The notes below the pieces were generated by a model. It had not been told where the DNA came from. It ran no database searches and saw nothing but the letters and a program-made list of their open reading frames with translations. From Candidatus Nomurabacteria bacterium (GTDB lineage: Bacteria; Patescibacteriota; Minisyncoccia; Phycocordibacterales; PALSA-1337), in NCBI GenBank assembly GCA_943355185.1, contig CALREM010000030.1, forward strand, positions 1 to 5,354: a stretch of DNA of 5,354 nucleotides. Direction: 5' to 3'. The position numbers and the translations under genes are program-made. Shown here in pieces: positions 1-5,167 of the stretch (the first letter of the stretch is position 1; the number at the start of each line of letters is the position of its first letter).

Positions 1-680
1 ACACCGTTATAGAACCTTCTTTGGCCCTCGTACCCGTCAAAACAGGTACAGCATGGGTCAAAAGACTTCAGGGCGTCACGCTCAAAGATATAAAGATCTC
101 ACTTCTTCAGGATGGTGCAAAAATCATGACTCAAAAAGGCAAGATCCTGTTTACTCACTTTGGTGTCAGTGGTCCTACTATTTTGAATATGAGTCGCGAT
201 ATTCGCGAACAACTCAGTTATGGCAAAGCCTGGATCTCCCTCGATCTTCTTCCGACTCATGACTACGGCACACTCAATACAGCCCTCCAAGATATTTTCA
301 AAAAAGAAATTAATAAGAAAATTAAAAACGGATTAAGTTCACTGATTCCGAGCGCACTCGTTCCTGTTATTATCGAACTTTCCGGAATTAATCCTGATAC
401 TTTTTGTCATAGTGTGACTCGTGAACAACGTTTAGCTTTGGTGCAACTTCTCAAAGATGTACGTATCGAGGCGACGGGTCTTTTGGGCACTGACAAAGCC
501 ATCGTGACTTCTGGTGGTGTCGCGCTTCATGAGATCGATTGGAAAACTATGCAGTCTCGTAAAGTTCCGAACCTTCATATCATCGGTGATGTTCTCGATA
601 TCGATCGTCCTTCTGGTGGATATAGTTTGCAGTTGTGTTGGACTACTGGGTGGGTTGCAGGAAGTAATGTAGGGAAATAA
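1..680 (+). CDS. HI0933-family (BaiN/RdsA-like) NAD(P)/FAD-dependent oxidoreductase, C-terminal part
   Basis: This is the 3' part of a flavoprotein gene whose start lies left of the window; the frame is open to the edge, with the first complete codon at base 3. The first residues read TVIEPSLALVPVKT, which matches the internal 'tvxPsLalvPl' segment of HI0933-like proteins, so the TTG at 21 is not a start. Seen near the C-terminus: a GGVALHEID segment (about 509-540) and GDVLDIDRPSGGYSLQ followed by a WTTGWVAG ending. This is the family's hallmark FAD-contacting C-terminal block (usually GEvLDvDgxtGGYNLQ...sG). About 225 codons are present; full members are near 400 aa, so roughly the N-terminal FAD-binding Rossmann half is missing from view. 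The family is cytoplasmic and binds FAD. The substrate cannot be read from sequence, and names such as aminoacetone oxidase are transferred annotations. The gene is convergent with the metallopeptidase gene, stop codon against stop codon. Confidence 0.93.
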   Translation, partial: TVIEPSLALVPVKTGTAWVKRLQGVTLKDIKISLLQDGAKIMTQKGKILFTHFGVSGPTILNMSRDIREQLSYGKAWISLDLLPTHDYGTLNTALQDIFKKEINKKIKNGLSSLIPSALVPVIIELSGINPDTFCHSVTREQRLALVQLLKDVRIEATGLLGTDKAIVTSGGVALHEIDWKTMQSRKVPNLHIIGDVLDIDRPSGGYSLQLCWTTGWVAGSNVGK

Positions 681-1223
681 TTACCCCACTGTCAGCCCCT
701 TCAACTTCTTTTTGATCTCTTTATAATCCGGTACGGTCTGTCTCACCAAATCCCAGAAGTTTTTTGAATGGTTGAATTGTTTCAGATGACACAATTCATG
801 CACGATGACATAGTCACGCACCTCATCGGGCATGGAGGCCAAGCGATAATTAAAATTGATGACACCATGTCGCGAACAACTTCCCCAGCGCGTCTTCTGA
901 TTGCGCACCACAATCTTTGTATATGAAAACTGATACGACTGATTGAGCTCTTTTGTGCGTTCTGACAAAATTCGTAGCGCTTCTTCTTTATGTAACATAA
1001 AATCTCGACGACCACTCGGTACCGCAGACACTTTATCTCGTGGTAAACGTTTCTCGATCAATGCCACCTTGGAGGCGATCCACTTTTGCATTCGTGCTAC
1101 GTAGGCAGTAATAAAAATCTGAGGCACGCCAACTGGCGCACTCACTACCACTTCCCCGGTTCGACGAATGGTAATACGCACTGTACGCGTACGAGTACTG
1201 CGTCGCAACGTATACGGTATCAT
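681..1223 (-). CDS. YgjP-like (DUF45, SprT/WLM-related) zinc metallopeptidase-fold protein
   Basis: This 180-aa protein shows the full YgjP-type signature. HELCH at residues 142-146 gives two zinc-binding histidines and the catalytic glutamate (H142, E143, H146). A third histidine follows in NHSKNFW (H152). The family motif RWGSCS is at 112-117, preceded by IVVRNQKT, and INFNYRLA lies at 122-129. The N-terminal half (1-60) is the usual beta-strand region, with SAP around 28-30. No signal peptide or membrane segment is present, so it is expected in the cytoplasm. The ATG at 1221-1223 overlaps the TGA stop of the upstream DUF5667 gene in an ATGA arrangement, with no clear Shine-Dalgarno, so it is probably translated by coupling. 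Family members are predicted metallopeptidases. Some YgjP homologues have been linked to nucleotide hydrolysis, so the substrate is open. Its operon position suggests a role in the adjacent sigma/anti-sigma pathway; that is inference. Confidence 0.9.
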   Translation of the reverse strand: MIPYTLRRSTRTRTVRITIRRTGEVVVSAPVGVPQIFITAYVARMQKWIASKVALIEKRLPRDKVSAVPSGRRDFMLHKEEALRILSERTKELNQSYQFSYTKIVVRNQKTRWGSCSRHGVINFNYRLASMPDEVRDYVIVHELCHLKQFNHSKNFWDLVRQTVPDYKEIKKKLKGLTVG

Positions 1224-2308
1224 TGGATTTTCTTGAGCGCGGCGCGGAGAATAATATGCGATTCGATCGTTGCTCGCTGCGCTTCTAACATCAATGAGTA
1301 GGCACCTGCCACATCTCTTGCATCATGAATCTTGTCAGCTTCTTCGTACTGGTTTTTTGCTTGATTGAGATATTCTGCGGCACGAGTGAGTAATTTTTCT
1401 TGAAGTGAACCTTGTTTAACAGAGGCATTTTCCAATTGTTCCAAGACAGCCAGCATCAACTTCTGAGTAGCTTCATGAGCGCGTATATATGACTCTTCTG
1501 TTACAGAAGTGTGTGACGGAGCTGCCTGATTCGACATGTCAGCTTGAGATGTATCGGCTTCTGGAGCAACGGGTGCGCTGTTCATAGCCATCATCGTTGG
1601 AGCAGCTATTTTTGCAAAAGCAGCTCCGCGAGCGGCAGAACTCATACCATCGAGAGAGTCTGCACTGGTGCGAGCAAGACCTGCAACAACGATGCGCGTA
1701 TCTACAACAGGGCCTGTCCGTTCATCTTCTTGAGAAATGATTTCCAAAATTTCAGCCTGTGCACCGAGTGTTGCCTGGAATACAACCTTGATCTCATCTG
1801 CACGTTCTACTGAACCGGTCTGTCGAACTTGATCAAGCACCTGAACTAATTCTTGAGTATGCATACTGAGACGCACCTGAAGCCTCTCTTGTGTTGCCTG
1901 ATCCAAGCTATCAGTTACTGCCAACGCAGCCGCTTCATTGATGCGACGTTCACTTTTTGCGGCAGACCATAATGCTTGAGATTCAGGAGTCTGTGCCAAT
2001 CGATCACGCACCGATTCATTTACACTCACTTTGATTGGATACAATACACTACCTGGCAATGCCCTCTCGGCACTGAGACTGACTCCTCCTGCGCCGACGA
2101 TAATCAAACACACCGCTACAGCAACAACCCATGGTTGCTGCGTTACCCATCCGAACGAAAACAATGTCCACGGACTACGAACTGGTTGTGAATATCCTGG
2201 CGCAGTCGCCGAAGCAGCAATGCGGGCGAGCATTGCCTTTTTTTCTGAAGCCGTCATCGTGACGTTTCGGATCTGTTGAACTGCATGTGTAAACTTAGGA
2301 TTTTTCAT
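1220..2308 (-). CDS. DUF5667-type single-pass membrane protein, putative anti-sigma factor
   Basis: The product is 362 aa from the ATG at 2306-2308. The frame extends upstream to a TTG at 2350, but that would lie deep inside the sigma factor gene; MKNPKFTHAVQQ is a better N-terminus. Order of parts: a cytoplasmic-looking N-terminal segment 1-59 with a charged helix (MTASEKKAMLARI, 18-30); one membrane helix about 60-78 (WVVAVAVCLIIVGAGGVSL); then LPGSVLYPIK at 84-93, which is the DUF5667 hallmark; helical charged repeats 95-200; a low-complexity Ala/Met/Pro stretch about 222-266; and a final amphipathic helical region 275-362 likely to form a coiled coil. DUF5667 proteins commonly sit behind ECF sigma factors, and here the gene overlaps the sigma gene by 14 bp. 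There is no HxxxCxxC zinc anti-sigma motif, so sigma binding would have to use another N-terminal fold. The anti-sigma role comes from context; the topology is seen in sequence. Confidence 0.85.
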   Translation of the reverse strand: MKNPKFTHAVQQIRNVTMTASEKKAMLARIAASATAPGYSQPVRSPWTLFSFGWVTQQPWVVAVAVCLIIVGAGGVSLSAERALPGSVLYPIKVSVNESVRDRLAQTPESQALWSAAKSERRINEAAALAVTDSLDQATQERLQVRLSMHTQELVQVLDQVRQTGSVERADEIKVVFQATLGAQAEILEIISQEDERTGPVVDTRIVVAGLARTSADSLDGMSSAARGAAFAKIAAPTMMAMNSAPVAPEADTSQADMSNQAAPSHTSVTEESYIRAHEATQKLMLAVLEQLENASVKQGSLQEKLLTRAAEYLNQAKNQYEEADKIHDARDVAGAYSLMLEAQRATIESHIILRAALKKIQ

Positions 2309-2882
2309 GTGGTAATTGTGCCCCTTCTTCTGATTCGATATCGTATCCAACTAATTTCCGTAACTCTTCTAACCCTCGACTGATTCGGACAGAGACTGCA
2401 TTGGTCGAAAGACCGAGGATCGATGCAATTTCCGGAGGAGATAATCCTTCAACATATCGAAGGTATACCGATTGTCGATATGATGGACCCATCTTTTGAA
2501 TCGCATCCAGAACGTATCTTCCCTCTGCTTCCATTTCGATGTTCATCTTCGCATTCTCCTGTACCGGTTCGTATCCTTCTTCATCTTCAGGTCCTGCTAG
2601 ACCTTCGAGCGAAACTGGTTTCTTTTTGCGATACCAATCGATAATTAAATGATTTGCAATGGTGAATAAAAAGGCGCGTGTATGTATCATCTCTTTCCCT
2701 TGCACCAAACTCTGCCAGAATCGAGTAAATGTCTCCTGAGTAATATCGAGCGCTTGATCGCGATCGGATACTCGAATAAGACAAAAGCGGAATATAGCGT
2801 CGGATTGCTCCGCATATATCGTATTAAAAGTGGCTTGCGTAGTGTGGGCGTTCGTAGACATATAACGATGGAGGATGGGCAT
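2295..2882 (-). CDS. ECF-family RNA polymerase sigma factor (sigma-70 regions 2 and 4)
   Basis: This is a 195-aa sigma factor with the two-domain ECF layout. Region 2 spans about 19-88: FNTIYAEQSDAIFRF, then DITQETFTRFWQ (46-57, core binding), then TRAFLFTIANHLIIDWYRKKK (68-88, -10 recognition). An acidic linker follows at 92-120. Region 4 spans about 125-178: MGPSYRQSVYLRYVEGLSPPEIASILGLSTNAVSVRISRGLEELRKL, with a clear helix-turn-helix for the -35 element. It lacks regions 1.1 and 3, as expected for ECF members. Start choice: the ATG at 2880-2882 has an AGGA 4 nt upstream. An in-frame ATG at 2859-2861 (MSTNAH) has no purine-rich site and would remove only 7 residues. The gene is first in a unit with the DUF5667 and peptidase genes. 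No self-recognised promoter was identifiable by eye in the short upstream gap. Confidence 0.93.
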   Translation of the reverse strand: MPILHRYMSTNAHTTQATFNTIYAEQSDAIFRFCLIRVSDRDQALDITQETFTRFWQSLVQGKEMIHTRAFLFTIANHLIIDWYRKKKPVSLEGLAGPEDEEGYEPVQENAKMNIEMEAEGRYVLDAIQKMGPSYRQSVYLRYVEGLSPPEIASILGLSTNAVSVRISRGLEELRKLVGYDIESEEGAQLPHEKS

Positions 2883-2886
2883 TCTT

Positions 2887-2890
2887 TCCT
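2887..2890 (-). promoter_or_regulatory. Ribosome binding site of the sigma factor gene
   Basis: On the minus strand AGGA lies 4 nt before the ATG at 2880-2882, within TTTTAGGAAAGAATG. The spacing is short but it is the only Shine-Dalgarno-like match near either candidate start, and it favours the longer 195-aa protein over the in-frame ATG at 2861. Confidence 0.5.
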
Positions 2891-2930
2891 AAAACGATAC
2901 ACCAAAAGCGCACTATCGTCTATGTAACCC

Positions 2931-2953
2931 GCCTTCGCCAAAGGCTATGGCGA
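2931..2953. repeat. Short hairpin-forming sequence upstream of the sigma gene (possible dispersed repeat)
   Basis: TCGCCA (2935-2940) pairs with TGGCGA (2948-2953) around a 7-nt loop. An overlapping alternative, GCCTT (2931-2935) with AAGGC (2941-2945), excludes the first. No U-tract follows directly, so it is not a convincing terminator by itself. It sits between the terminator of the upstream gene and the sigma start. GC-rich intergenic hairpins of this look recur in Parcubacteria-type genomes in my experience, but repetition cannot be judged from one copy. Confidence 0.4.
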
Positions 2954-2955
2954 GC

Positions 2956-2984
2956 AAAGAAAAAGTCCGAGGATAGCCTCGGAC
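2956..2984 (-). terminator. Intrinsic terminator of the 154-aa gene
   Basis: Read on the minus strand, GTCCGAGG (2977-2984) and CCTCGGAC (2965-2972) form a perfect 8-bp, GC-rich stem with a 4-nt CTAT loop, followed at once by TTTTTCTTT (2956-2964). It begins 7 nt after the TAA of the gene ending at 2992. This is a textbook rho-independent terminator and fixes the direction of transcription here as minus. Confidence 0.9.
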
Positions 2985-2991
2985 AGTGATC

Positions 2992-3456
2992 TTACACGTA
3001 TCCATGAAATGTGTACGTGGCGTGGCGCCTAGACAAATAGGACTCCAGGCGATGTAAGTAAATAATTGGTTGCTGACCTTGGATATTCTGAATAATAGGT
3101 ACAAAAGAGTTTCCCGCGCGATCGTATCCCACAGAACGCCACAACAGAACTTGCTTGTGTGCAAAAAATGGAGAACTGAGAGCGTTGTTTTTGATGAGTA
3201 TTCTGCCCTCATTAACATTGAGGCACCTACGGATGCGATTTGTCTGAATAAGGATGTCAAAATATTCTCCCAAGGTTTGACCTTCTTCACACTCCAGCCA
3301 CATCATGTCCTTTTGGAGATCTGTTTCCGTGACCTGTTCATGAGTAACTCTATGTATTCCAGGGAAGGCCCATCCGACTATCCCATCAGGCATGTCCAGC
3401 AAAAGATCATTTGCAACAGATACGACCTGTGTTGCGATATTGTTTTGTTTTGTCAT
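2992..3456 (-). CDS. Hypothetical protein, 154 aa, unrecognised
   Basis: I do not recognise this protein. It is supported as a gene by a well-placed ribosome binding site, an ATG at 3454-3456, and an intrinsic terminator starting 7 nt past its TAA. It is 154 aa with no signal peptide or membrane helix. It mixes short hydrophobic strands (VVSVANDLLL 11-20, EYFDILIQ 64-71, GRILIKN 84-90, KQVLLWRSV 101-109, PIIYLHRLESYL 130-141) with loops, suggesting a small soluble alpha/beta or mostly beta domain. Its only two cysteines (56, 78) show no metal-site spacing. A 147-aa plus-strand frame overlaps most of it (3070-3513), but that frame has no ribosome binding site or terminator and a Cys/His-rich, shadow-like composition. 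The gene stands alone between the ribosomal protein terminator and the sigma unit. Confidence 0.75.
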   Translation of the reverse strand: MTKQNNIATQVVSVANDLLLDMPDGIVGWAFPGIHRVTHEQVTETDLQKDMMWLECEEGQTLGEYFDILIQTNRIRRCLNVNEGRILIKNNALSSPFFAHKQVLLWRSVGYDRAGNSFVPIIQNIQGQQPIIYLHRLESYLSRRHATYTFHGYV

Positions 3457-3463
3457 AGTTCTT

Positions 3464-3468
3464 TCCTT
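3464..3468 (-). promoter_or_regulatory. Ribosome binding site of the 154-aa gene
   Basis: On the minus strand AAGGA precedes the ATG at 3456 with 7 nt between them (AAGGAAAGAACTATG). This is the best Shine-Dalgarno in the window and a main reason to accept the minus-strand gene over the opposite frame. Confidence 0.75.
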
Positions 3469-3542
3469 CTACTGAGCTATGTTGACCAAGGAGTTCATTC
3501 TAAAAACATATAATGACAAATTTTTTACACAAAGGCAAGGTC

Positions 3543-3575
3543 GCAGAGGCCTGACCTCAGAGGTCAGGCCTCTGC
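3543..3575. repeat. Perfect 33-bp palindrome (16-bp arms, one central base)
   Basis: The left arm GCAGAGGCCTGACCTC (3543-3558) is exactly inverted by the right arm GAGGTCAGGCCTCTGC (3560-3575) around a single A at 3559. No U-tract follows on either strand, so it is not an ordinary intrinsic terminator. It lies 4 bp beyond the T-tract end of the ribosomal operon terminator and upstream of the 154-aa gene. It could be a dispersed palindromic repeat, a protein-binding site, or an extra block to read-through. The function cannot be read from one copy. Confidence 0.85.
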
Positions 3576-3578
3576 ATA

Positions 3579-3607
3579 CAAACAAAAACACCCCGTTGCC
3601 GGAGTGT
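3579..3607 (-). terminator. Intrinsic terminator closing the ribosomal protein operon after uL5
   Basis: On the minus strand ACACTCCG (3600-3607) pairs with CGGGGTGT (3588-3595) around a GCAA loop, a stable GNRA tetraloop. The run TTTTTGTTTG follows, starting inside the stem's last base. One pair is U-G in the minus RNA but would be a C-A mismatch on the other strand, which supports minus-strand use. It starts 10 nt after the uL5 stop. Confidence 0.9.
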
Positions 3608-3617
3608 CTTGTTTTCT

Positions 3618-4181
3618 TTATTTCTTTCCTTTTGTATCGTCCTCCTTCTTGAGAGGTAAACCGATGTATTCGAGGAAAGCCAGGGTTTTCTTTTTATCGT
3701 TTGAAGTAGTCACAATCGTGATACTCATTCCAAAAACGTCCTTGAGATCTTCGTCAGCTGTTTCAGGGAAAATAGTGTGTTCCTTGATACCGATCGTATA
3801 GTTACCCATATCATCGACAGAGTTACGAGAAAGTCCGCGGAAGTCCTTTGTGCGAGGGAAAGCGATATGGATCATACGATCCAAGAATTCATTCATACGT
3901 GGACCACGGAGTGTAACCTGGTATCCAACAGGATCACCAACACGAGTCTTGAATGTAGCAATAGCCTTCTTGGTAGCACGCATAGCTGGCTTTTGACCAG
4001 TAATACGAGCGAGACGATCGGCAATAAGCTCAATCTTCTTCTTGTCCTTCACAGAACCGAAGCCACTCGAAACAACCACCTTTGACAAGTGTGGAGCTTG
4101 CATAGGATTCTTGATAGCAAGAGTATCCTTCAAGGCTTTAAATGAATCTTTATTGAGTTCGTATGTAGTCTTGTAAGTCAT
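3618..4181 (-). CDS. rplE: Large subunit ribosomal protein uL5
   Basis: This is uL5 (L5), the 5S rRNA-binding protein of the central protuberance. The 187-aa product from the ATG at 4179-4181 shows the family's conserved blocks: PHLSKVVVSSGFG (30-42), ITGQKPAMRATKKAIATFKTRVGDPVGYQVTLRG in 60-93, MNEFLDRMIHIAFPRTKDFRGLS (96-118) and GNYTIGIKEHTIFPE (126-140). The length is close to the bacterial norm of about 180, with a small Lys/Asp tail. The frame extends 12 codons upstream to a TTG at 4217, but those codons lie in the repetitive intergenic hairpin and are not conserved, so the ATG is preferred. No Shine-Dalgarno precedes it (ATCAAAAACATG). It is last in the ribosomal protein block and is followed by a terminator, where uS14 would normally come next. 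Confidence 0.97.
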   Translation of the reverse strand: MTYKTTYELNKDSFKALKDTLAIKNPMQAPHLSKVVVSSGFGSVKDKKKIELIADRLARITGQKPAMRATKKAIATFKTRVGDPVGYQVTLRGPRMNEFLDRMIHIAFPRTKDFRGLSRNSVDDMGNYTIGIKEHTIFPETADEDLKDVFGMSITIVTTSNDKKKTLAFLEYIGLPLKKEDDTKGKK

Positions 4182-4190
4182 GTTTTTGAT

Positions 4191-4258
4191 AAGTATAAAG
4201 TATGAAGTATGAGGCAAAATGCATTCGCTTCATACGTCATACCTCATACGCTATACTT
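4191..4258 (-). promoter_or_regulatory. Long RNA hairpin spanning the uL24 stop and the uL24-uL5 spacer
   Basis: The segments 4191-4212 and 4237-4258 are inverted repeats: 19 of 22 positions are Watson-Crick pairs. In minus-strand RNA two of the three exceptions become G-U pairs, leaving a single mismatch; on the plus strand they would be A-C mismatches. The loop is 24 nt. The 5' arm includes the uL24 stop codon (4251-4253), and the 3' arm ends 9 nt before the uL5 ATG. Both arms are built from a 7-nt GTATGAA-like unit repeated in tandem. No U-tract follows, so it is not a terminator. A role in coupling or regulating uL5 translation, or in RNA processing, is inferred. Confidence 0.6.
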
Positions 4259-4511
4259 TTTTGGCTGCCTTTTTCTTTGACTCCTTCTTTTCGGCGTCAG
4301 CCTTTACCACCTTTGATGCATGCATAGGCATTGGACGTTCGACAACCTGTCCTTTCTGACCTTGCTTTCGAGGACGTTCGTGCTTTTTGACAGTGTTGAT
4401 ACCTTCGACGACGACCTTCCCTTCACGAGGAAATGCCTTGAGGATCTTGCCGGTCTTGCCCTTGTCGTCACCGGAGAGTATGAGAACTGTGTCGCCTTTC
4501 TTTACGTGCAT
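4251..4511 (-). CDS. rplX: Large subunit ribosomal protein uL24 (short, lysine-rich tail)
   Basis: This is uL24 (L24), an early 23S rRNA-binding assembly protein near the peptide exit. It has 86 aa. The KOW domain is clear at 2-36 (HVKKGDTVLILSGDDKGKTGKILKAF, then GKVVVEGIN), followed by TVKKHERP and the VERPMPMHASKV block (57-68). Typical bacterial uL24 is about 100 aa and continues with a C-terminal beta segment (NV-LV-P..G.ptRv). Here that part is replaced by a low-complexity tail, KADAEKKESKKKAAKKV. The ATG at 4509-4511 follows the uL14 stop by 24 nt, and the leader is A/T-rich with no Shine-Dalgarno. Its stop codon lies within the hairpin arm shared with the spacer before uL5. Confidence 0.96.
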   Translation of the reverse strand: MHVKKGDTVLILSGDDKGKTGKILKAFPREGKVVVEGINTVKKHERPRKQGQKGQVVERPMPMHASKVVKADAEKKESKKKAAKKV

Positions 4512-4535
4512 AATAGTAGATTAATTAAATATCAT

Positions 4536-4907
4536 TTATACGATCTCCGCCGCTTTTGAAGCGATGGTCTTGAAACCGGCTTCGGCAATTTCGCGAGGAA
4601 TCGGACCAAAGATACGACCTGCCATTGGTTCCTTTTTACCCTTTTCCAAAATAACTACTGCGTTTTCATCGAAACGAATGTATGAACCATCCTTACGACG
4701 AACTGCCTTTGTCTGACGAACAACAACTGCATGAAGAACGTCTTTCTTCTTTACAGACTTACGAGGTTCAGCCTTTTGTACCGAAAGAACCACGAGCTCA
4801 CCTATCTCTGCATAGCGCTTGTGAGATGCTCCGAGCACTTTAAAAATGCGTCCGATCTTGGCTCCGGAGTTATCTGCAATATTTACAATTGAGCGTGGTT
4901 GTATCAT
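4536..4907 (-). CDS. rplN: Large subunit ribosomal protein uL14
   Basis: This is uL14 (L14), an interface protein of the large subunit that contacts 23S rRNA and the bridge to 16S rRNA. It is 123 aa, the same length as the E. coli protein, and collinear with it. Landmarks are MIQPRSIVNIADNSGAK (1-17), KVLGASHKRYAEIGE (23-37), the family signature AVVVRQTKAVRRKDGSYIRFDENAVVI (60-86), and RIFGPIPREI (98-107). The ATG at 4905-4907 overlaps the TGA of the uS17 gene in an ATGA arrangement, so the two are probably translationally coupled. Nothing is missing or unusual. Confidence 0.98.
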   Translation of the reverse strand: MIQPRSIVNIADNSGAKIGRIFKVLGASHKRYAEIGELVVLSVQKAEPRKSVKKKDVLHAVVVRQTKAVRRKDGSYIRFDENAVVILEKGKKEPMAGRIFGPIPREIAEAGFKTIASKAAEIV

Positions 4908-5167
4908 GCGATTATTTTAAATGACTTATTTTTTGACATTGGACGGCATGCCTCGATAGTTGCCTTGTCTCCAATCTTCTTTGTATTGCCTGGATCATGA
5001 GCCATGAGCTTTGTGCGGCGAGTCATGAACTTCTGGTACTTCTGATGTTTGACGTAACGTGCAATCATAACGACCGCAGTATCCTTCATCTTGTCAGACA
5101 CAACCTCTCCTGTGAAAGTTTGAGGCTTCTTTGTTTCTATTACTGGTTGTGTTTTAAGGGTTGCCAT
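4904..5167 (-). CDS. rpsQ: Small subunit ribosomal protein uS17
   Basis: This is uS17 (S17), a primary 16S rRNA-binding protein of the small subunit with an OB fold. It is 87 aa. Conserved elements are FTGEVVSDKMKDTAVVMI (18-35), the YVKHQKYQKFMTRRTKLMAHDP loop (38-59), and the family signature GDKATIEACRPMS (66-78). The N-terminal extension (ATLKTQPVIETKKPQ) is slightly longer than minimal versions. The ATG at 5165-5167 lies 41 nt after the uL29 stop, with no recognisable Shine-Dalgarno. The TGA stop gives the expected length, which shows that UGA is a real stop codon in this genome. Confidence 0.97.
   Translation of the reverse strand: MATLKTQPVIETKKPQTFTGEVVSDKMKDTAVVMIARYVKHQKYQKFMTRRTKLMAHDPGNTKKIGDKATIEACRPMSKNKSFKIIA

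Noticed and set aside
21..23. TTG as start of the flavoprotein gene
   Set aside because: The frame stays open to the window edge, and the upstream codons (TVIEPS) match the conserved interior of the family, so the gene is 5'-truncated by the window.
672..690. GGGAAATAATTACCCC as a bidirectional terminator between the convergent genes
   Set aside because: The pairing is short and A/T-rich inside, with almost no loop and no T-tract on either side.
1498..1510. TTCTGTTACAGAA palindrome
   Set aside because: It is short, lies within the DUF5667 coding sequence and is expected by chance at this length.
2309..2350. TTG-initiated 14-residue extension of the DUF5667 protein
   Set aside because: It would enlarge the overlap with the sigma gene; the extension is polar and unlike the family, and an ATG is available at 2308.
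3070..3513. 147-aa plus-strand open frame opposite the 154-aa gene
   Set aside because: It has no ribosome binding site or terminator of its own and a Cys/His-rich shadow-like composition. The opposite frame has both signals.
3482..3514. Plus-strand TTGACC ... TATAAT promoter look-alike
   Set aside because: The TATAAT at 3509-3514 is perfect, but the spacer is 21 nt and no plus-strand gene follows; the region is A/T-rich upstream sequence of a minus-strand gene.
3490..3535. Minus-strand promoter for the 154-aa gene (TTGTGT, 16 nt, TATGTT)
   Set aside because: Only 3 of 6 and 4 of 6 consensus matches in an A/T-rich stretch; too weak to annotate.
4182..4217. TTG-initiated 12-residue extension of uL5
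   Set aside because: The codons fall in the repetitive hairpin and are not part of conserved uL5; the ATG at 4181 gives the normal N-terminus.
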